The notes under the pieces are model-generated. The model was not told the DNA's origin, did not search any database, and saw only the letters and a list, made by a program, of their open reading frames with translations. Below, one piece after another: positions 17,793-26,663 of a stretch of 64,000 bases of DNA. Location of the stretch: the NCBI RefSeq assembly GCF_022809125.1, contig NZ_JALGBI010000001.1:2418001-2482000 (forward strand), in the 5' to 3' direction. Numbering within the stretch: the stretch's first letter is position 1; each line of letters starts with the position of its first letter. Source of the stretch: Variovorax terrae. Its GTDB lineage: Bacteria > Pseudomonadota > Gammaproteobacteria > Burkholderiales > Burkholderiaceae_C. The position numbers and the translations under genes are program-made.

Positions 17793-17866
17793 CCCCACGC
17801 GCCCCACTCCGTGGGGTCGCGCCCCCCCAACAAGGGGGTGCTTTTCATCCTGGGGCGGCCCGGCGA
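17793..17866. repeat. GC-rich C-run/G-run repeat (second family), copy 1
   Basis: It contains CCCCAC-TCC-GTGGGG, a C7 AACAA G5 segment and the tail GCGGCCCGGCGATGA. The C-run / AAGGGGG / GCGGCCCGGC order matches the element at 58017-58095. It lies between the MFS start and the rmuC stop. Confidence 0.55.
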
Positions 17867-17867
17867 T

Positions 17868-17925
17868 GAAAAGGGCCCGATGTCCAGGACCCGTGGTTGT
17901 TTCTTGCTATTGTTTTTGAAGTAAT
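17868..17925 (+). repeat. Dispersed stem-loop repeat, copy E
   Basis: It carries the shared blocks GGGCCCGATGTCC and GTTTCTTGCTATTGTTTTTGA. It lies in the MFS-rmuC gap directly after the GC-rich repeat. On the minus strand GGGTCC can pair with GGGCCC and is followed by TTTT. Confidence 0.7.
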
Positions 17926-17946
17926 CGGGCATCGCGCTGCGCTCGC

Positions 17947-19275
17947 TCAGAAAGCGCCGTCCTCGTTGTCGGCCGCCGGCAGCAGGGCTTGCGCCTGGGC
18001 ATCGGGCAGCGCTTCCACCACCTTGAGCGCGCGGCGCATCTGCTTGGTCCGGGTGTCGGCCTTGTCCAGCGTGTCGGAGGCCTTCTGCACCTGCTCCTTG
18101 ATGCGCGCCACCCATTCGCCGTAGCGCTCGAACTCGGTCTTGACCGCGCCCAGCACCTTCCACACCTCCGAGGCCTGCTGCTCCAGCGCCAGCGTGCGAA
18201 AGCCCATGTGCAGGCTGTTGAGCATGGCCAGCAGCGTGGTCGGGCCGGCCAGCGTGACGCGGTGGTCGCGCTGCAGGCCGTCCATCAAACCAGGGCGGCG
18301 CAGCACCTCGGCATACAGGCTTTCAATCGGCAGGAACAGGATCGCGAAGTCGGTGGTGTGGGGCGGCGCGAGGTAGTTCTCGGAGATGGATTTCGCCTCG
18401 GCGCGGATGCGCGCCTCCAGCGCCTTGCCTGCCAGTTCCACGCCGGCCGCGTCGGCGCGGTCGTGGGCGTCGAGCAGGCGCTCGTAGTCCTCGCGCGGGA
18501 ACTTGGCGTCGATCGGCAGCCAGACCGGCGCGCCGTCAGCGCTGCGGCCCGGGAAGCGCACCGCGAAATCGACGCGCTGGTTGCTGCGCGGCTTGGTCTC
18601 GATCTGCTTGCCGTACTGCTCCGGCGTCAGCACCTGCTCCAGCAGGGCCTCGAGCTGCACCTCGCCGAACATGCCGCGCGTCTTGACGTTGGTCAGCACG
18701 CGCTGCAGGTCGCCCACGCCCTGGGCCAGGCTCTGCATCTCGCCCAGGCCCTTGTGCACCTGCTCGAGCCGGTCGGCCACCTGCTTGAAGCTCTCGCCCA
18801 GGCGCGCTTCCAGGGTGGTCTGCAGCTTCTCGTCCACCGTCTTGCGCATCTCGTCGAGCTTGGCGGTATTGGACTGCTGCAACTGCGCGAGCTGCGCTTC
18901 CAGCGTGGCACGCACCTCGGCCATGCGCCGCGCGTTTGACTCGCTCAGGCCCTGCAGCTGCGTGGTGAGCGTGTCGGACAGCGTTTTCTGCAGCAGCGTC
19001 AGCTGCTGGGCGAAGGCGTCGATCTGCGTGTTCTGGGTGCGGGTGGCCTCGGCGCTTTGCTGCACCAGCGTCTGCTGGAAGGTGGCGAAGGTGGCGTTGA
19101 GCTCCTGCCGGCCGCCGCGCGACGATTCGCTGATTTCGCGGCGCAGCTCGCGCTCCAGCCGCTCGTTCGAGGCCAGCAGTTCCGCCAGGCCGCTGTCGGG
19201 CGCCTTGCGCAGCAGCAGCACTACCAGCAGGAGCAGGCTGCATGCCGCCAGAAAAATGATCAGCCAGAGTTCCAA
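17947..19275 (-). CDS. rmuC: DNA recombination protein RmuC homologue
   Basis: A 442-residue protein with an N-terminal membrane anchor (about 4-23), a long coiled coil (about 28-190), and the RmuC core (about 200-400) with VKTRGMFGEVQLEALLEQVL and LPIDAKFPREDYERLL. The core belongs to the PD-(D/E)XK nuclease superfamily; IDAKFP fits its active-site strand. The family limits inversions at short inverted repeats and takes part in phage defence in some bacteria. It is last in the run pncB-nhaD-ghr-rmuC, 16 bp after ghr. Confidence 0.93.
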   Translation of the reverse strand: MELWLIIFLAACSLLLLVVLLLRKAPDSGLAELLASNERLERELRREISESSRGGRQELNATFATFQQTLVQQSAEATRTQNTQIDAFAQQLTLLQKTLSDTLTTQLQGLSESNARRMAEVRATLEAQLAQLQQSNTAKLDEMRKTVDEKLQTTLEARLGESFKQVADRLEQVHKGLGEMQSLAQGVGDLQRVLTNVKTRGMFGEVQLEALLEQVLTPEQYGKQIETKPRSNQRVDFAVRFPGRSADGAPVWLPIDAKFPREDYERLLDAHDRADAAGVELAGKALEARIRAEAKSISENYLAPPHTTDFAILFLPIESLYAEVLRRPGLMDGLQRDHRVTLAGPTTLLAMLNSLHMGFRTLALEQQASEVWKVLGAVKTEFERYGEWVARIKEQVQKASDTLDKADTRTKQMRRALKVVEALPDAQAQALLPAADNEDGAF

Positions 19276-19291
19276 GAAGTCTGCTCCCGCT

Positions 19292-20278
19292 TCACTTTGC
19301 CGCCAGCACGGCCGGGTTGAGCGGCGTAAGCGGCCGCCCGTGCACCAGGAAACCGATCAGGTTGTCGGCCGCCAGGTGGCCCATGGCTCGGCGCGTGGGC
19401 ACGGTGGCGCTGGCGATGTGCGGCGTCAGCACCACGTTGGGCACGGTCAGCAGGTCGGGATGGACCTTGGGCTCGCCCTCGAACACGTCCAGGCCGGCGG
19501 CGGCGATGCGCCTGTCGCGCAAGGCCTGGGCCAGCGCCGCATCGTCCACGATGCCGCCGCGCGCGATGTTGACCAGGGTGGCCGTGGGCTTCATCTGCGC
19601 CAGCTCGGCCGCGCCGATGGTGTGGTGCGAGGCCGCCGAGTACGGCACCACCAGCACCACGTGGTCGGCGGTCCTGAGCAGTTCTTCCTTGCTGACGTAG
19701 CTGGCTTTGCACTCGGCCTCGGTCGCCGCGTCCAGGCGCGAGCGGTTGTGGTAGACCACCTTCATGCCGAAGCCGTGGGCGCCGCGCCTGGCAATGCCCT
19801 GCCCGATGCGGCCCATGCCGATGATGCCCAGCGTGGCGCCATGGATGTCGGAGCCCGCGAACATGTCATAGCTCCATTTCTCCCACTTGCCGGCGCGCAG
19901 GAAATGCTCGCTCTCGGTCACGCGGCGCGCGGTGGCCATCAGCAGCGCGAAGCCGAAGTCGGCCGTGGTCTCGGTCAGCACGTCGGGCGCGTTGGTGGCC
20001 AGCACGCCGCGCGCGGTCATGGCGTCGATGTCGAAATTGTTGTAGCCCACCGCCATGTTGGCCACGATCTTCAGTTGCGGGCAGGCGTCCAGCACCTCGG
20101 CGTCGATGCGCTCGCTGCTGGTGGTGAAGACGCCGTGCTTGCCGCGCAGCCGGTCGATGAGCTTGGCTTTCGGCCAGATCTCGTCGGCCTGGTTGGTGTC
20201 GACCTCGAAGTGCTCTTCGAGCTTGGTGATGACGTCGGGAAAAATCGCGCGGGCGATCAGGATGGGAGGCTTGCTCAT
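19292..20278 (-). CDS. D-2-hydroxyacid dehydrogenase (glyoxylate/hydroxypyruvate reductase type)
   Basis: A 328-residue NAD(P)-dependent oxidoreductase. The nucleotide-binding motif G-x-G-x2-G is in LGIIGMGRIGQGIARR. The catalytic Arg (VNIARGGIVDDAAL), Glu (LDVFEGEP) and His (VVLTPHIASAT) are all present. The family reduces glyoxylate, hydroxypyruvate or related 2-oxoacids. The ATG directly follows the TAA stop of the antiporter gene, so the two are almost certainly co-transcribed. Confidence 0.9.
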   Translation of the reverse strand: MSKPPILIARAIFPDVITKLEEHFEVDTNQADEIWPKAKLIDRLRGKHGVFTTSSERIDAEVLDACPQLKIVANMAVGYNNFDIDAMTARGVLATNAPDVLTETTADFGFALLMATARRVTESEHFLRAGKWEKWSYDMFAGSDIHGATLGIIGMGRIGQGIARRGAHGFGMKVVYHNRSRLDAATEAECKASYVSKEELLRTADHVVLVVPYSAASHHTIGAAELAQMKPTATLVNIARGGIVDDAALAQALRDRRIAAAGLDVFEGEPKVHPDLLTVPNVVLTPHIASATVPTRRAMGHLAADNLIGFLVHGRPLTPLNPAVLAAK

Positions 20279-21688
20279 TTACGTGAACCAGATGAAGGTC
20301 ATGACGAAAAACAGCGGGATCAGGATTGCGCCTGACCACGCCATGTAGCCGAAGAAACCGGGCATGCGGATGCCGCGGTCCTCCGCGATGGCTTTCACCA
20401 TCATATTCGGCGCATTGCCGATGTAGGTGTTCGCGCCCATGAAGACGGCGCCGGCGGAGATCGAGGCCAGGGTCGGCGCCAGGGTGGTCATCAGCACCGC
20501 GGGGTCGCCGCCGGCGGTGTTGAAGAACACCAGGTAGGTCGGCGCGTTGTCGAGGAACGAGCTCAGGAAGCCGGAGGCCCAGAAGTACATGGCCGGGTCG
20601 GGCTGGCCGTCGGCCCGGGTGACGGCCGAGACGATGGCGCCGAACGGCCCGCCGGCGCCCGCGCGCAGCATGGCGATCACCGGGATGATGGTGAGGAAAA
20701 TGCCCGCGAACAGCTTGGCGACTTCGGCCATCGGCGCCCAGGAGAACTGGTTGGCCGCATGCACCCTGGCCGACGTGATCCTGAGCGACAGCAGGGTGAC
20801 CGCGATCAGGCCGGCGTCCCGCAACAGCCCGGGCAGGCCGACCTCGGTGCCGTGCACGTCGAACACGATGCCCGGCTTCCAGAAGCCGCTCATGAGCACG
20901 AGACCTACCACCGCGCCCAGCAGCCAGAAATTGGCGGCGCCGTCGAAGCCCAGGCGGTGCGTGTCAGGCGTCGGGTCCACCGGCAGCACGCCCTCCTTGC
21001 GGTAGTACCAGCCGTCCAGCGCGTAGAACAGCGCCAGCAGCGCGCCCACCAGGAACAGCGTCTCGGGCAACAGGTGGCCGACGGTCCAGAAGAAATCCAC
21101 GCCCTTGAGGAAGCCCAGGAACAGCGGCGGATCGCCCAGCGGCGTGAGCGAGCCGGCCGCGTTGGACACGATGAAGATGAAAAAGATGATCACATGGGCC
21201 CGATGCCGGCGGTTGTCGTTGGCGCGGATCAGGGGCCGGATCATCAGCATCGACGCGCCCGTGGTGCCCATGAAACTGGCCAGCACCGCGCCGATGGCGA
21301 GCAGCCCCGTGTTGAGCCCCGGGCTGCCGTGCAGGTTGCCCCGGATGTGGATGCCGCCGGCCACGGTGAACAGCGCCGTCAGCAGGATGATGAAGGGGAT
21401 GTACTCCGCCACCAGCGCGTGCACCAGGCTGCCCCAGGCCAGGGCCGGCCCGTAGGCCAGCGCGAACGGCAACAGGAAGGCCAGCGCCCAGGCCGCCGCG
21501 ACCTTACCGAAATGGTGGTGCCAGAACGAAGGCGCGAGCAGCGGCATCAGCGCGATCGACAGCAGGATGCCCGCGAACGGAAGACCCCAGGCCGGCGACA
21601 GCCGGGCGCCGTCGAAGTCGGCAGCCGCGCTCAGGCCGGGCCATAGCAGCAGCAGGCCCCAGGCCCCGGCCCTTCGCAGCATCGTCAT
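20279..21688 (-). CDS. NhaD-type sodium/proton antiporter
   Basis: A 469-residue membrane protein of the ion transporter superfamily with about eleven helices after a cleavable-looking N-terminus. Characteristic stretches are FMGTTGASMLMIRPLIRAN, IVSNAAGSLTPLGDPPLFLGFLKG and FLSSFLDNAPTYLVFFN, typical of the NhaD/CitM-like group. It would export Na+ or Li+ for protons. The start at 21688 is preferred because GGAG lies 7 bases upstream; ATG at 21700 has its AGG immediately adjacent. Confidence 0.87.
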   Translation of the reverse strand: MTMLRRAGAWGLLLLWPGLSAAADFDGARLSPAWGLPFAGILLSIALMPLLAPSFWHHHFGKVAAAWALAFLLPFALAYGPALAWGSLVHALVAEYIPFIILLTALFTVAGGIHIRGNLHGSPGLNTGLLAIGAVLASFMGTTGASMLMIRPLIRANDNRRHRAHVIIFFIFIVSNAAGSLTPLGDPPLFLGFLKGVDFFWTVGHLLPETLFLVGALLALFYALDGWYYRKEGVLPVDPTPDTHRLGFDGAANFWLLGAVVGLVLMSGFWKPGIVFDVHGTEVGLPGLLRDAGLIAVTLLSLRITSARVHAANQFSWAPMAEVAKLFAGIFLTIIPVIAMLRAGAGGPFGAIVSAVTRADGQPDPAMYFWASGFLSSFLDNAPTYLVFFNTAGGDPAVLMTTLAPTLASISAGAVFMGANTYIGNAPNMMVKAIAEDRGIRMPGFFGYMAWSGAILIPLFFVMTFIWFT

Positions 21689-21756
21689 GAAAGTCTCCAT
21701 CCTGTTGTTATGGGCTCGCCCGCCCGCGCGCTGCTGGCGCGCCCTGGTGGCGGCCG

Positions 21757-22938
21757 TCACGCCGCGGGGGCGATCTCGAACACCTGGCGCAGGTAGGCCA
21801 GGTACTTCTCATCGTCGCACATATTCTTGGATGGCGTGTCCGACAGCTTGGCCACCGGCTGGCCGTTGCAGCGCACCATCTTGATCACGATCTGCAGCGG
21901 CTCGTAGCCGAGGTCGTTGGTGAGGTTGGTGCCGATGCCGAAGGCCAGCAGGCAGCGCCCCTTGAACTGCTGGTACAGCTCGATGGTGCGCGGCACGGTC
22001 AGGCCGTCGCTGAAGATCAGCGTCTTGGTCAGCGGGTCCACGCGGTTCTCGATGTAGTGGCCGATCATGCGCTCGCCCCAGGTGAACGGATCGCCGCTGT
22101 CGTGGCGGGCCCCGTCGAACAGCTTGCAGAAGTACATGTCGAAATCGCGCAGGAAGGCGTTCATGCCGTACACGTCGGACAGCGCGATACCGAGGTCGCC
22201 GCGGTACTCCCTGGCCCACGACTCGAAGCCGAACACCTGGCTGTCGCGCAGGCGCGGGCCCAGCGCCTGGCAGGCCTGCAGGTATTCGTGCGCCATGGTG
22301 CCCAGCGGCGTGAGGCCCAGCTTCATCGCGTACAGCACGTTGCTGGTGCCGGCGAGCTGGCCGGCGCCTCCCGTGCCGAGCCGGGCCACCAGCACGCGCA
22401 GCACCTCCTCGTGCCAGGCCTTGGAGAAACGGCGGCGCGTGCCGTAGTCGGCGATCTTGAGGTCCAGCGCCGCCGCCCGCAGCTGCGCCACCTTCTGGTC
22501 CAGCCGCTGGCGGCCCTCGACGAAATCGGGAACTTTCTGCGTATTGCGGAAGTACACCTCGTTGACGATGGCCAGCACCGGGATCTCGAACAGGATGGTG
22601 TGCAGCCACGGCCCCTGGATGCTGATCTCGATCTCGCCCGAGGGCTGGGGCGTGACGGTGATGTACTTCTCGTTGAGCCGGAACAGGCCCAGAAAGTCCA
22701 CGAAATCGCTCTTGATGAACCGCATCGAGCGCAGGTAGGCCAGCTCGGCGTCCTGGAAATGCAGCCGGCACAGCGAGCGGATCTCGTCGCGGATCTCGTT
22801 CACGTAGGGCGCGAGGTTCACGCCGGGATTGCGGCAGCGGAACTTGTACTCGACCTGGGCCCCGGGAAACTGGTGGAGCACCACCTGCATCATGGTGAAC
22901 TTGTAGAGATCGGTGTCAAGAAGGCTGGTGATGATCAT
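21757..22938 (-). CDS. pncB: Nicotinate phosphoribosyltransferase
   Basis: A 393-residue enzyme of NAD salvage that makes nicotinate mononucleotide from nicotinate and PRPP with ATP hydrolysis. Visible marks are the N-terminal [13 protein letters not shown], the His-containing [29 protein letters not shown] and [12 protein letters not shown] near the phosphate site. Length fits E. coli PncB (400). It is the first gene of the minus-strand run leading to the antiporter, reductase and rmuC. Confidence 0.96.
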   Translation of the reverse strand: MIITSLLDTDLYKFTMMQVVLHQFPGAQVEYKFRCRNPGVNLAPYVNEIRDEIRSLCRLHFQDAELAYLRSMRFIKSDFVDFLGLFRLNEKYITVTPQPSGEIEISIQGPWLHTILFEIPVLAIVNEVYFRNTQKVPDFVEGRQRLDQKVAQLRAAALDLKIADYGTRRRFSKAWHEEVLRVLVARLGTGGAGQLAGTSNVLYAMKLGLTPLGTMAHEYLQACQALGPRLRDSQVFGFESWAREYRGDLGIALSDVYGMNAFLRDFDMYFCKLFDGARHDSGDPFTWGERMIGHYIENRVDPLTKTLIFSDGLTVPRTIELYQQFKGRCLLAFGIGTNLTNDLGYEPLQIVIKMVRCNGQPVAKLSDTPSKNMCDDEKYLAYLRQVFEIAPAA

Positions 22939-23034
22939 GAAAGGCTGGGGCTGTGCGGCGCGCCATCTGCCCGCAGTACATCAAAGTGTAGGGGATTCGC
23001 GGCGCGCCCGTGTCGCACCGCCCCATCGGCCCGC

Positions 23035-23063
23035 GCCGGCTGTAGGCACGCACCTACGCCGGC
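23035..23063. promoter_or_regulatory. Stem-loop upstream of csbD
   Basis: GCCGGC-T-GTAGG (23035-23046), a 6-nt loop, and CCTAC-GCCGGC (23053-23063) form an 11-bp stem with one bulge, about 120 bases before the csbD start. It may be an operator or a leader hairpin. Nothing else recognisable is seen in 22939-23180. Confidence 0.4.
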
Positions 23064-23180
23064 TGGCCGGCCCCTCCTACGGTTCGCACCCGGCCCGGCG
23101 GCTACAGTGGAAACACGCTCCCGGCGCATCGCCTCTTGGCATCGGCGCCGCAGCGTTTCATCCAACTTCAGGAGATCGGC

Positions 23181-23405
23181 ATGAACCAGGATCGCATCGA
23201 AGGCCACTGGCAGCAGCTCAAGGGCAGGATCAAGGAACAGTGGGACAAACTCACCGACGACGATCTGGAGGTGATCGCGGGCAAGCGCGACCAGTTGCTC
23301 GGAATGATCCAGCAGCGGCACGGCCTCAGCAAGGAGATGGCCGAGGAGCAGCTCGGCCACTGGGAAAAGCGCAATCCCACCCTCTTCTTCGAAAAATCGG
23401 AGTAG
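23181..23405 (+). CDS. CsbD-family stress protein
   Basis: A 74-residue hydrophilic protein with the CsbD core: NQDRIEGHWQQLKGRIKEQWDKLTDDD, then an IAGKRDQLLGMIQ repeat-like helix. The family is induced by general stress; no biochemical role is established. AGGAG lies 6 bases before the ATG. It is a lone plus-strand gene between two minus-strand operons. Confidence 0.92.
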   Translation: MNQDRIEGHWQQLKGRIKEQWDKLTDDDLEVIAGKRDQLLGMIQQRHGLSKEMAEEQLGHWEKRNPTLFFEKSE

Positions 23406-23416
23406 GACGCCCGGCG

Positions 23417-24040
23417 CTAGCCGATCCGGCCTGCCGACAGGGTCACGGTCCGGTCGGCATGGTCGGCCAGGATGCGGTTCTGCTCGGCCACCAGCATCGG
23501 CATGCCCTCGCGCTTGAGCGCCAGCAGGGCGTCGCGGATGGCCTCCACCAGCAGCGGAGCGATGCCCTCGCAGGGCTCGTCCAGCAGCAGCAGCCGGGGG
23601 CCGGTCATGAGCGTGCGGGCCATCGCCAGCATCTGCTGCTCGCCGCCGCTCATCTGGCTGGCCGGCCGCTGCAGCATGCCGCCGAGCGCGGGAAACAGCG
23701 CCAGGACGCGCGCCTCCTGCGCCCGCACGTCGCCGCGCGCCGCGATGTGCAGGTTCTCGCGCACCGTGAGGCCGGTGAAAAGCCGCCGGTCTTCCGCCAC
23801 ATAGCCCAGGCCAGCGCGGGCCCGCCGATGCGGCGGCCACCCCGCGATGCTCTCATTTTGATAGCTGATGACGCCCGAGACACGCGGACCCAGGCCCATC
23901 ACGGCTTGCAACAGCGTGGATTTGCCGGCGCCGTTGAGGCCCTGCAGCACCACCAGCTCGCCCGCCCCCACCTGCAGCGACACCTCGAACAGCGCCTGCG
24001 CGGCGCCGTGCCAGGCACTGAGCGCGCGCACCTCAAGCAT
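23417..24040 (-). CDS. livF: Branched-chain-type ABC transporter ATP-binding protein (LivF)
   Basis: A 207-residue ABC ATPase. Walker A is GLNGAGKST (34-42), the signature is MSGGEQQ, and Walker B is LLLLDEP. Length is shorter than typical LivF (about 233), mostly through a short C-terminus. It overlaps livG by 8 bp. Residues 55-64 (SGVISYQNES) are encoded by a sequence resembling the 3' half of the dispersed repeat. Confidence 0.9.
   Translation of the reverse strand: MLEVRALSAWHGAAQALFEVSLQVGAGELVVLQGLNGAGKSTLLQAVMGLGPRVSGVISYQNESIAGWPPHRRARAGLGYVAEDRRLFTGLTVRENLHIAARGDVRAQEARVLALFPALGGMLQRPASQMSGGEQQMLAMARTLMTGPRLLLLDEPCEGIAPLLVEAIRDALLALKREGMPMLVAEQNRILADHADRTVTLSAGRIG
23849..23878 (-). 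repeat. Partial dispersed repeat, copy G (inside livF)
   Basis: On the minus strand CGGGCGTCAT is followed by GCTATCAAAATGAGAGCA, which matches the tail of copy C (GCTATTAAAAGAGGAGCA) at 14 of 18 bases. Only the 3' part is recognisable, so this call is tentative. Confidence 0.4.
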
Positions 24041-24812
24041 GGCCGGCCCGCACGCGGAACGACTGACCGAGGTAGCGGCTGAGCACCGTCTCGTGCCGCG
24101 CGATCTCGGCCGGCGTGCCCTGCGCCACCAGTTGGCCTTCCATCAGCACCAGCACGCGGTCGGCCACGCCGAACACCGCGTCCATGTTGTGCTCGGTGTA
24201 GAGCACCGCCATGCCCTCGGGCCGGCGCCGGTCCTGGCCGTGCGCCGCCAGCGACTTCACGAGCTGCATCAGTTCGGCGCGCTCCTGCGGCGCCAGGCCG
24301 GCGGCCGGCTCGTCCAGCAGCAGCAAGGCCGGGCCGCCCGCCTGCAGGTCCGCCACCGCCATCGCCAGTTCGAGCCGCTTCTTCGCGCCATAGGGCAGCC
24401 CCAGCACATCGGCCCCGGCCAGCGCCTGCAGGCCCACGCGCGCCAGCAGCGCCCGCGCCGGCGCCACCGCCTCGGCGTCCAGCCGGTTCCAGGCCGGCAG
24501 CCCGCGGGCCAGCAATAGCTGCAGGTTCTGCAGCACCGTGAGCGCCTCGAAGGTCTGCGCCACCTGGAAGGTGCGCGCCACACCGCGCCGCAGGCGCTGC
24601 GCCGGCGGCAGGCCGTCGATGCGCTGCCCGTTCCAGCGCACCTCGCCGGCCGTCAGCGCGTGCTGGCCCGCGATGCAGGCGAAGCTGGTGGACTTGCCGG
24701 CGCCGTTCGGGCCGATCAGGGCCACACACTCGCCCGGCACCATCTCGAAGCTCAGGCCCCGCACCGCCTGCACGCCGCCGAAATGCTTGACGAGGCCGCG
24801 CACCTGCAGCAT
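24033..24812 (-). CDS. livG: Branched-chain-type ABC transporter ATP-binding protein (LivG)
   Basis: A 259-residue ABC ATPase. Walker A is GPNGAGKST, the family-specific ARTFQVAQTFEALTV follows, and Walker B is LLLLDEPAAGLAPQE. The usual signature LSGG appears as LPYGAKKRLELAMA, as in many LivG proteins. Its ATG overlaps the permease stop (TGATG) and its stop overlaps the livF start, so the three genes are coupled. Confidence 0.92.
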   Translation of the reverse strand: MLQVRGLVKHFGGVQAVRGLSFEMVPGECVALIGPNGAGKSTSFACIAGQHALTAGEVRWNGQRIDGLPPAQRLRRGVARTFQVAQTFEALTVLQNLQLLLARGLPAWNRLDAEAVAPARALLARVGLQALAGADVLGLPYGAKKRLELAMAVADLQAGGPALLLLDEPAAGLAPQERAELMQLVKSLAAHGQDRRRPEGMAVLYTEHNMDAVFGVADRVLVLMEGQLVAQGTPAEIARHETVLSRYLGQSFRVRAGHA

Positions 24813-26656
24813 CAGCCGGCCCTCCGCTTCAGGGGCACCAGCCGCCCGAGCAGGCCCGACGGCGACAGCACCATGATGAGCATCACGAACACCCCCAGCG
24901 CCCCGCGCCAGTAGTCGAAGCCGCCCCCCAGTTCGGCGCCGGCCCAGGTCAGCACCGCGCTGCCAACGGCCGCGCCCCAGAGCTGGTGCGCGCCGCCGAG
25001 CAGCACCACCAGCAGCGCATCGACCGAGGTCGACACCGCCGCCACCGAGGGAAACACTGCGCCCTTGTGGGCCGCGAACAGCCCGCCGGCCAGCCCCGCG
25101 AGCACGGCGCTCTCGACGAAGATGCGGTACTTGATCCAGCTCACCGGCAGGCCCGAGGCCGCCGCGCGCTGCGGCGCATCGCGCACGGCCTGCAGGGCGG
25201 CGCCGAAACTCGAACCGCTGAGCCGGCCCAGCGCCACCACGCTGAGCAGCGCCAGCCCGGCCAGCAGCGCGTAGAACAGCGTCGCGGTATCGGCCGTCAC
25301 CAGCGTCAGGCCGATCACGCCGTTGTCGCCGCCGGTCAGCCCCACCCATTGCGTGGCCGCGGCCCACACCACCTGCGCCAGTGCCAGCGACAGCATGGCG
25401 AGGTAGACGCCGCCGCTGCGCACCACGGCCGCGCCGAACACCGCCGCCACGGCCAGCGCCATGCCGCAGCCGGCGGTCAGCGCCAGCGGCAGCGGCGCGC
25501 CCCAGTGCGCATGCGACAGAGCCGCGCCATATGCGCCCAGCGCGAAGAACGCCGCATGGCCGAAGCTCACGAGGCCGCCCAGCGCCATCATGGCCTGCAG
25601 GCTGACGCCGAAGATCATCAGGATCAGCGCATCGGCGGCCAGTGCCCGCCCATAGTCGCCGCTCCACCAGGCCAGGCCGCAGCCCACGGCGAACGCTATG
25701 AAAACAATAGCACTCCAGGTCCGCCCGACGGGGACCTTCATGAACTTTTGCACCAATTCACGCGGGCCGGCGTCCAGCGGCAGCCCCAGCAGGCCGCGCG
25801 GGCGCAGGGCCAGCACCACGCCCATGGCCAGGAACACCAGCACCAGCGTGGCCTGCGGAAACAGGCTCACGCCGAAGGCATGGACCAGCCCGATCAGCAG
25901 CGCCGCCAGGAACGCGCCGCCAATGCTGCCCAGGCCCCCGGTGACCACGACCACGAAGGTTTCCACGATCACGTTCATGTCCATCTGCAGGTGGGCCGGC
26001 TCCCGCGGCAGCTGCAGCGCGCCGCCCAGGCCGGCCAGCGCGCAGCCCAGCACCACGGCGCCCAGCATCAGCGGCTTCGGGTTCACGCCCAGCGCGTCGA
26101 GCATGTGGCGGTCCTGCGTGGCGGCGCGCAGGCGCCGGCCGAAGCGCGCGCGCGACAGCAGCAGGTGCAGGCCCAGCCAGACCAGCGGGCCCAGCGCGAT
26201 CGTGACGAGCTGCCAGGCGGGAAAATACTCGCCGCCCAGCTCCACCGAGCCCTTGAGGCCGGGAAAGCGCGGCGCGAACACCTCACCCGGGCCGAAGGCC
26301 CAGCGCATCGCATCGTGCATGGCCAGCGTCAGCCCGAACGTGGCCACGAGCTGGTACAGCTCGGGCGCGCCCGCCAGCCGGCGCAGCAGCAGGAACTCGG
26401 CCACGGCCCCGGCCAGGGCGGCGCAGGCCGCGCCCAGCAGCATGGCCAGCGCGTAGAGCGCGGCGCTCTCGCCCCAGGCCGGAAACCAGTCGGTGACCCA
26501 GTGCGCGGTGAACAGCGCGCCCAGCATGAAGAAACTGCCGTGCGCGAAGTTGACGATGCGCGTGACGCCGAAGATCAGCGTCAGGCCGGCGGCCATCAGG
26601 AACAGCGTGGTCGCGTAGGACAGCCCGTTGAGAAACTGGAGGGCGGCGAAGGTCAA
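24812..26656 (-). CDS. Fused LivH-LivM branched-chain-type ABC permease
   Basis: A 614-residue permease combining both membrane subunits. Residues 1-292 are LivH-like (LIFGVTRIVNFAHGSFFMLGA; GGLGSIGGAFLAALLIGL). Residues about 325-614 are LivM-like (ALGGLVSFGHAAFFALGAYGAA; LVVLLGGAHQLWGAAVGSAVL). The join (about 303-323) is encoded by a dispersed repeat. The start is TTG at 26656, about 10 bases after GGAG, directly behind the nitroreductase stop. No LivK binding protein is present in the window, so the substrate may be set by a protein encoded elsewhere. Members carry amino acids, amides or urea. Confidence 0.9.
   Translation of the reverse strand: MTFAALQFLNGLSYATTLFLMAAGLTLIFGVTRIVNFAHGSFFMLGALFTAHWVTDWFPAWGESAALYALAMLLGAACAALAGAVAEFLLLRRLAGAPELYQLVATFGLTLAMHDAMRWAFGPGEVFAPRFPGLKGSVELGGEYFPAWQLVTIALGPLVWLGLHLLLSRARFGRRLRAATQDRHMLDALGVNPKPLMLGAVVLGCALAGLGGALQLPREPAHLQMDMNVIVETFVVVVTGGLGSIGGAFLAALLIGLVHAFGVSLFPQATLVLVFLAMGVVLALRPRGLLGLPLDAGPRELVQKFMKVPVGRTWSAIVFIAFAVGCGLAWWSGDYGRALAADALILMIFGVSLQAMMALGGLVSFGHAAFFALGAYGAALSHAHWGAPLPLALTAGCGMALAVAAVFGAAVVRSGGVYLAMLSLALAQVVWAAATQWVGLTGGDNGVIGLTLVTADTATLFYALLAGLALLSVVALGRLSGSSFGAALQAVRDAPQRAAASGLPVSWIKYRIFVESAVLAGLAGGLFAAHKGAVFPSVAAVSTSVDALLVVLLGGAHQLWGAAVGSAVLTWAGAELGGGFDYWRGALGVFVMLIMVLSPSGLLGRLVPLKRRAG
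25695..25757 (-). repeat. Dispersed stem-loop repeat, copy F (inside the permease gene)
   Basis: On the minus strand it reads GCAAAAGTTC, GAAGGTCC, GTCGGGCGGACC, TGGAGTGCTATTGTTTTCATA, closely matching copy A. GGTCC and GGACC can pair. It encodes permease residues about 303-323 at the LivH/LivM junction, in frame. Confidence 0.7.
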
Positions 26657-26663
26657 GCCGGCG

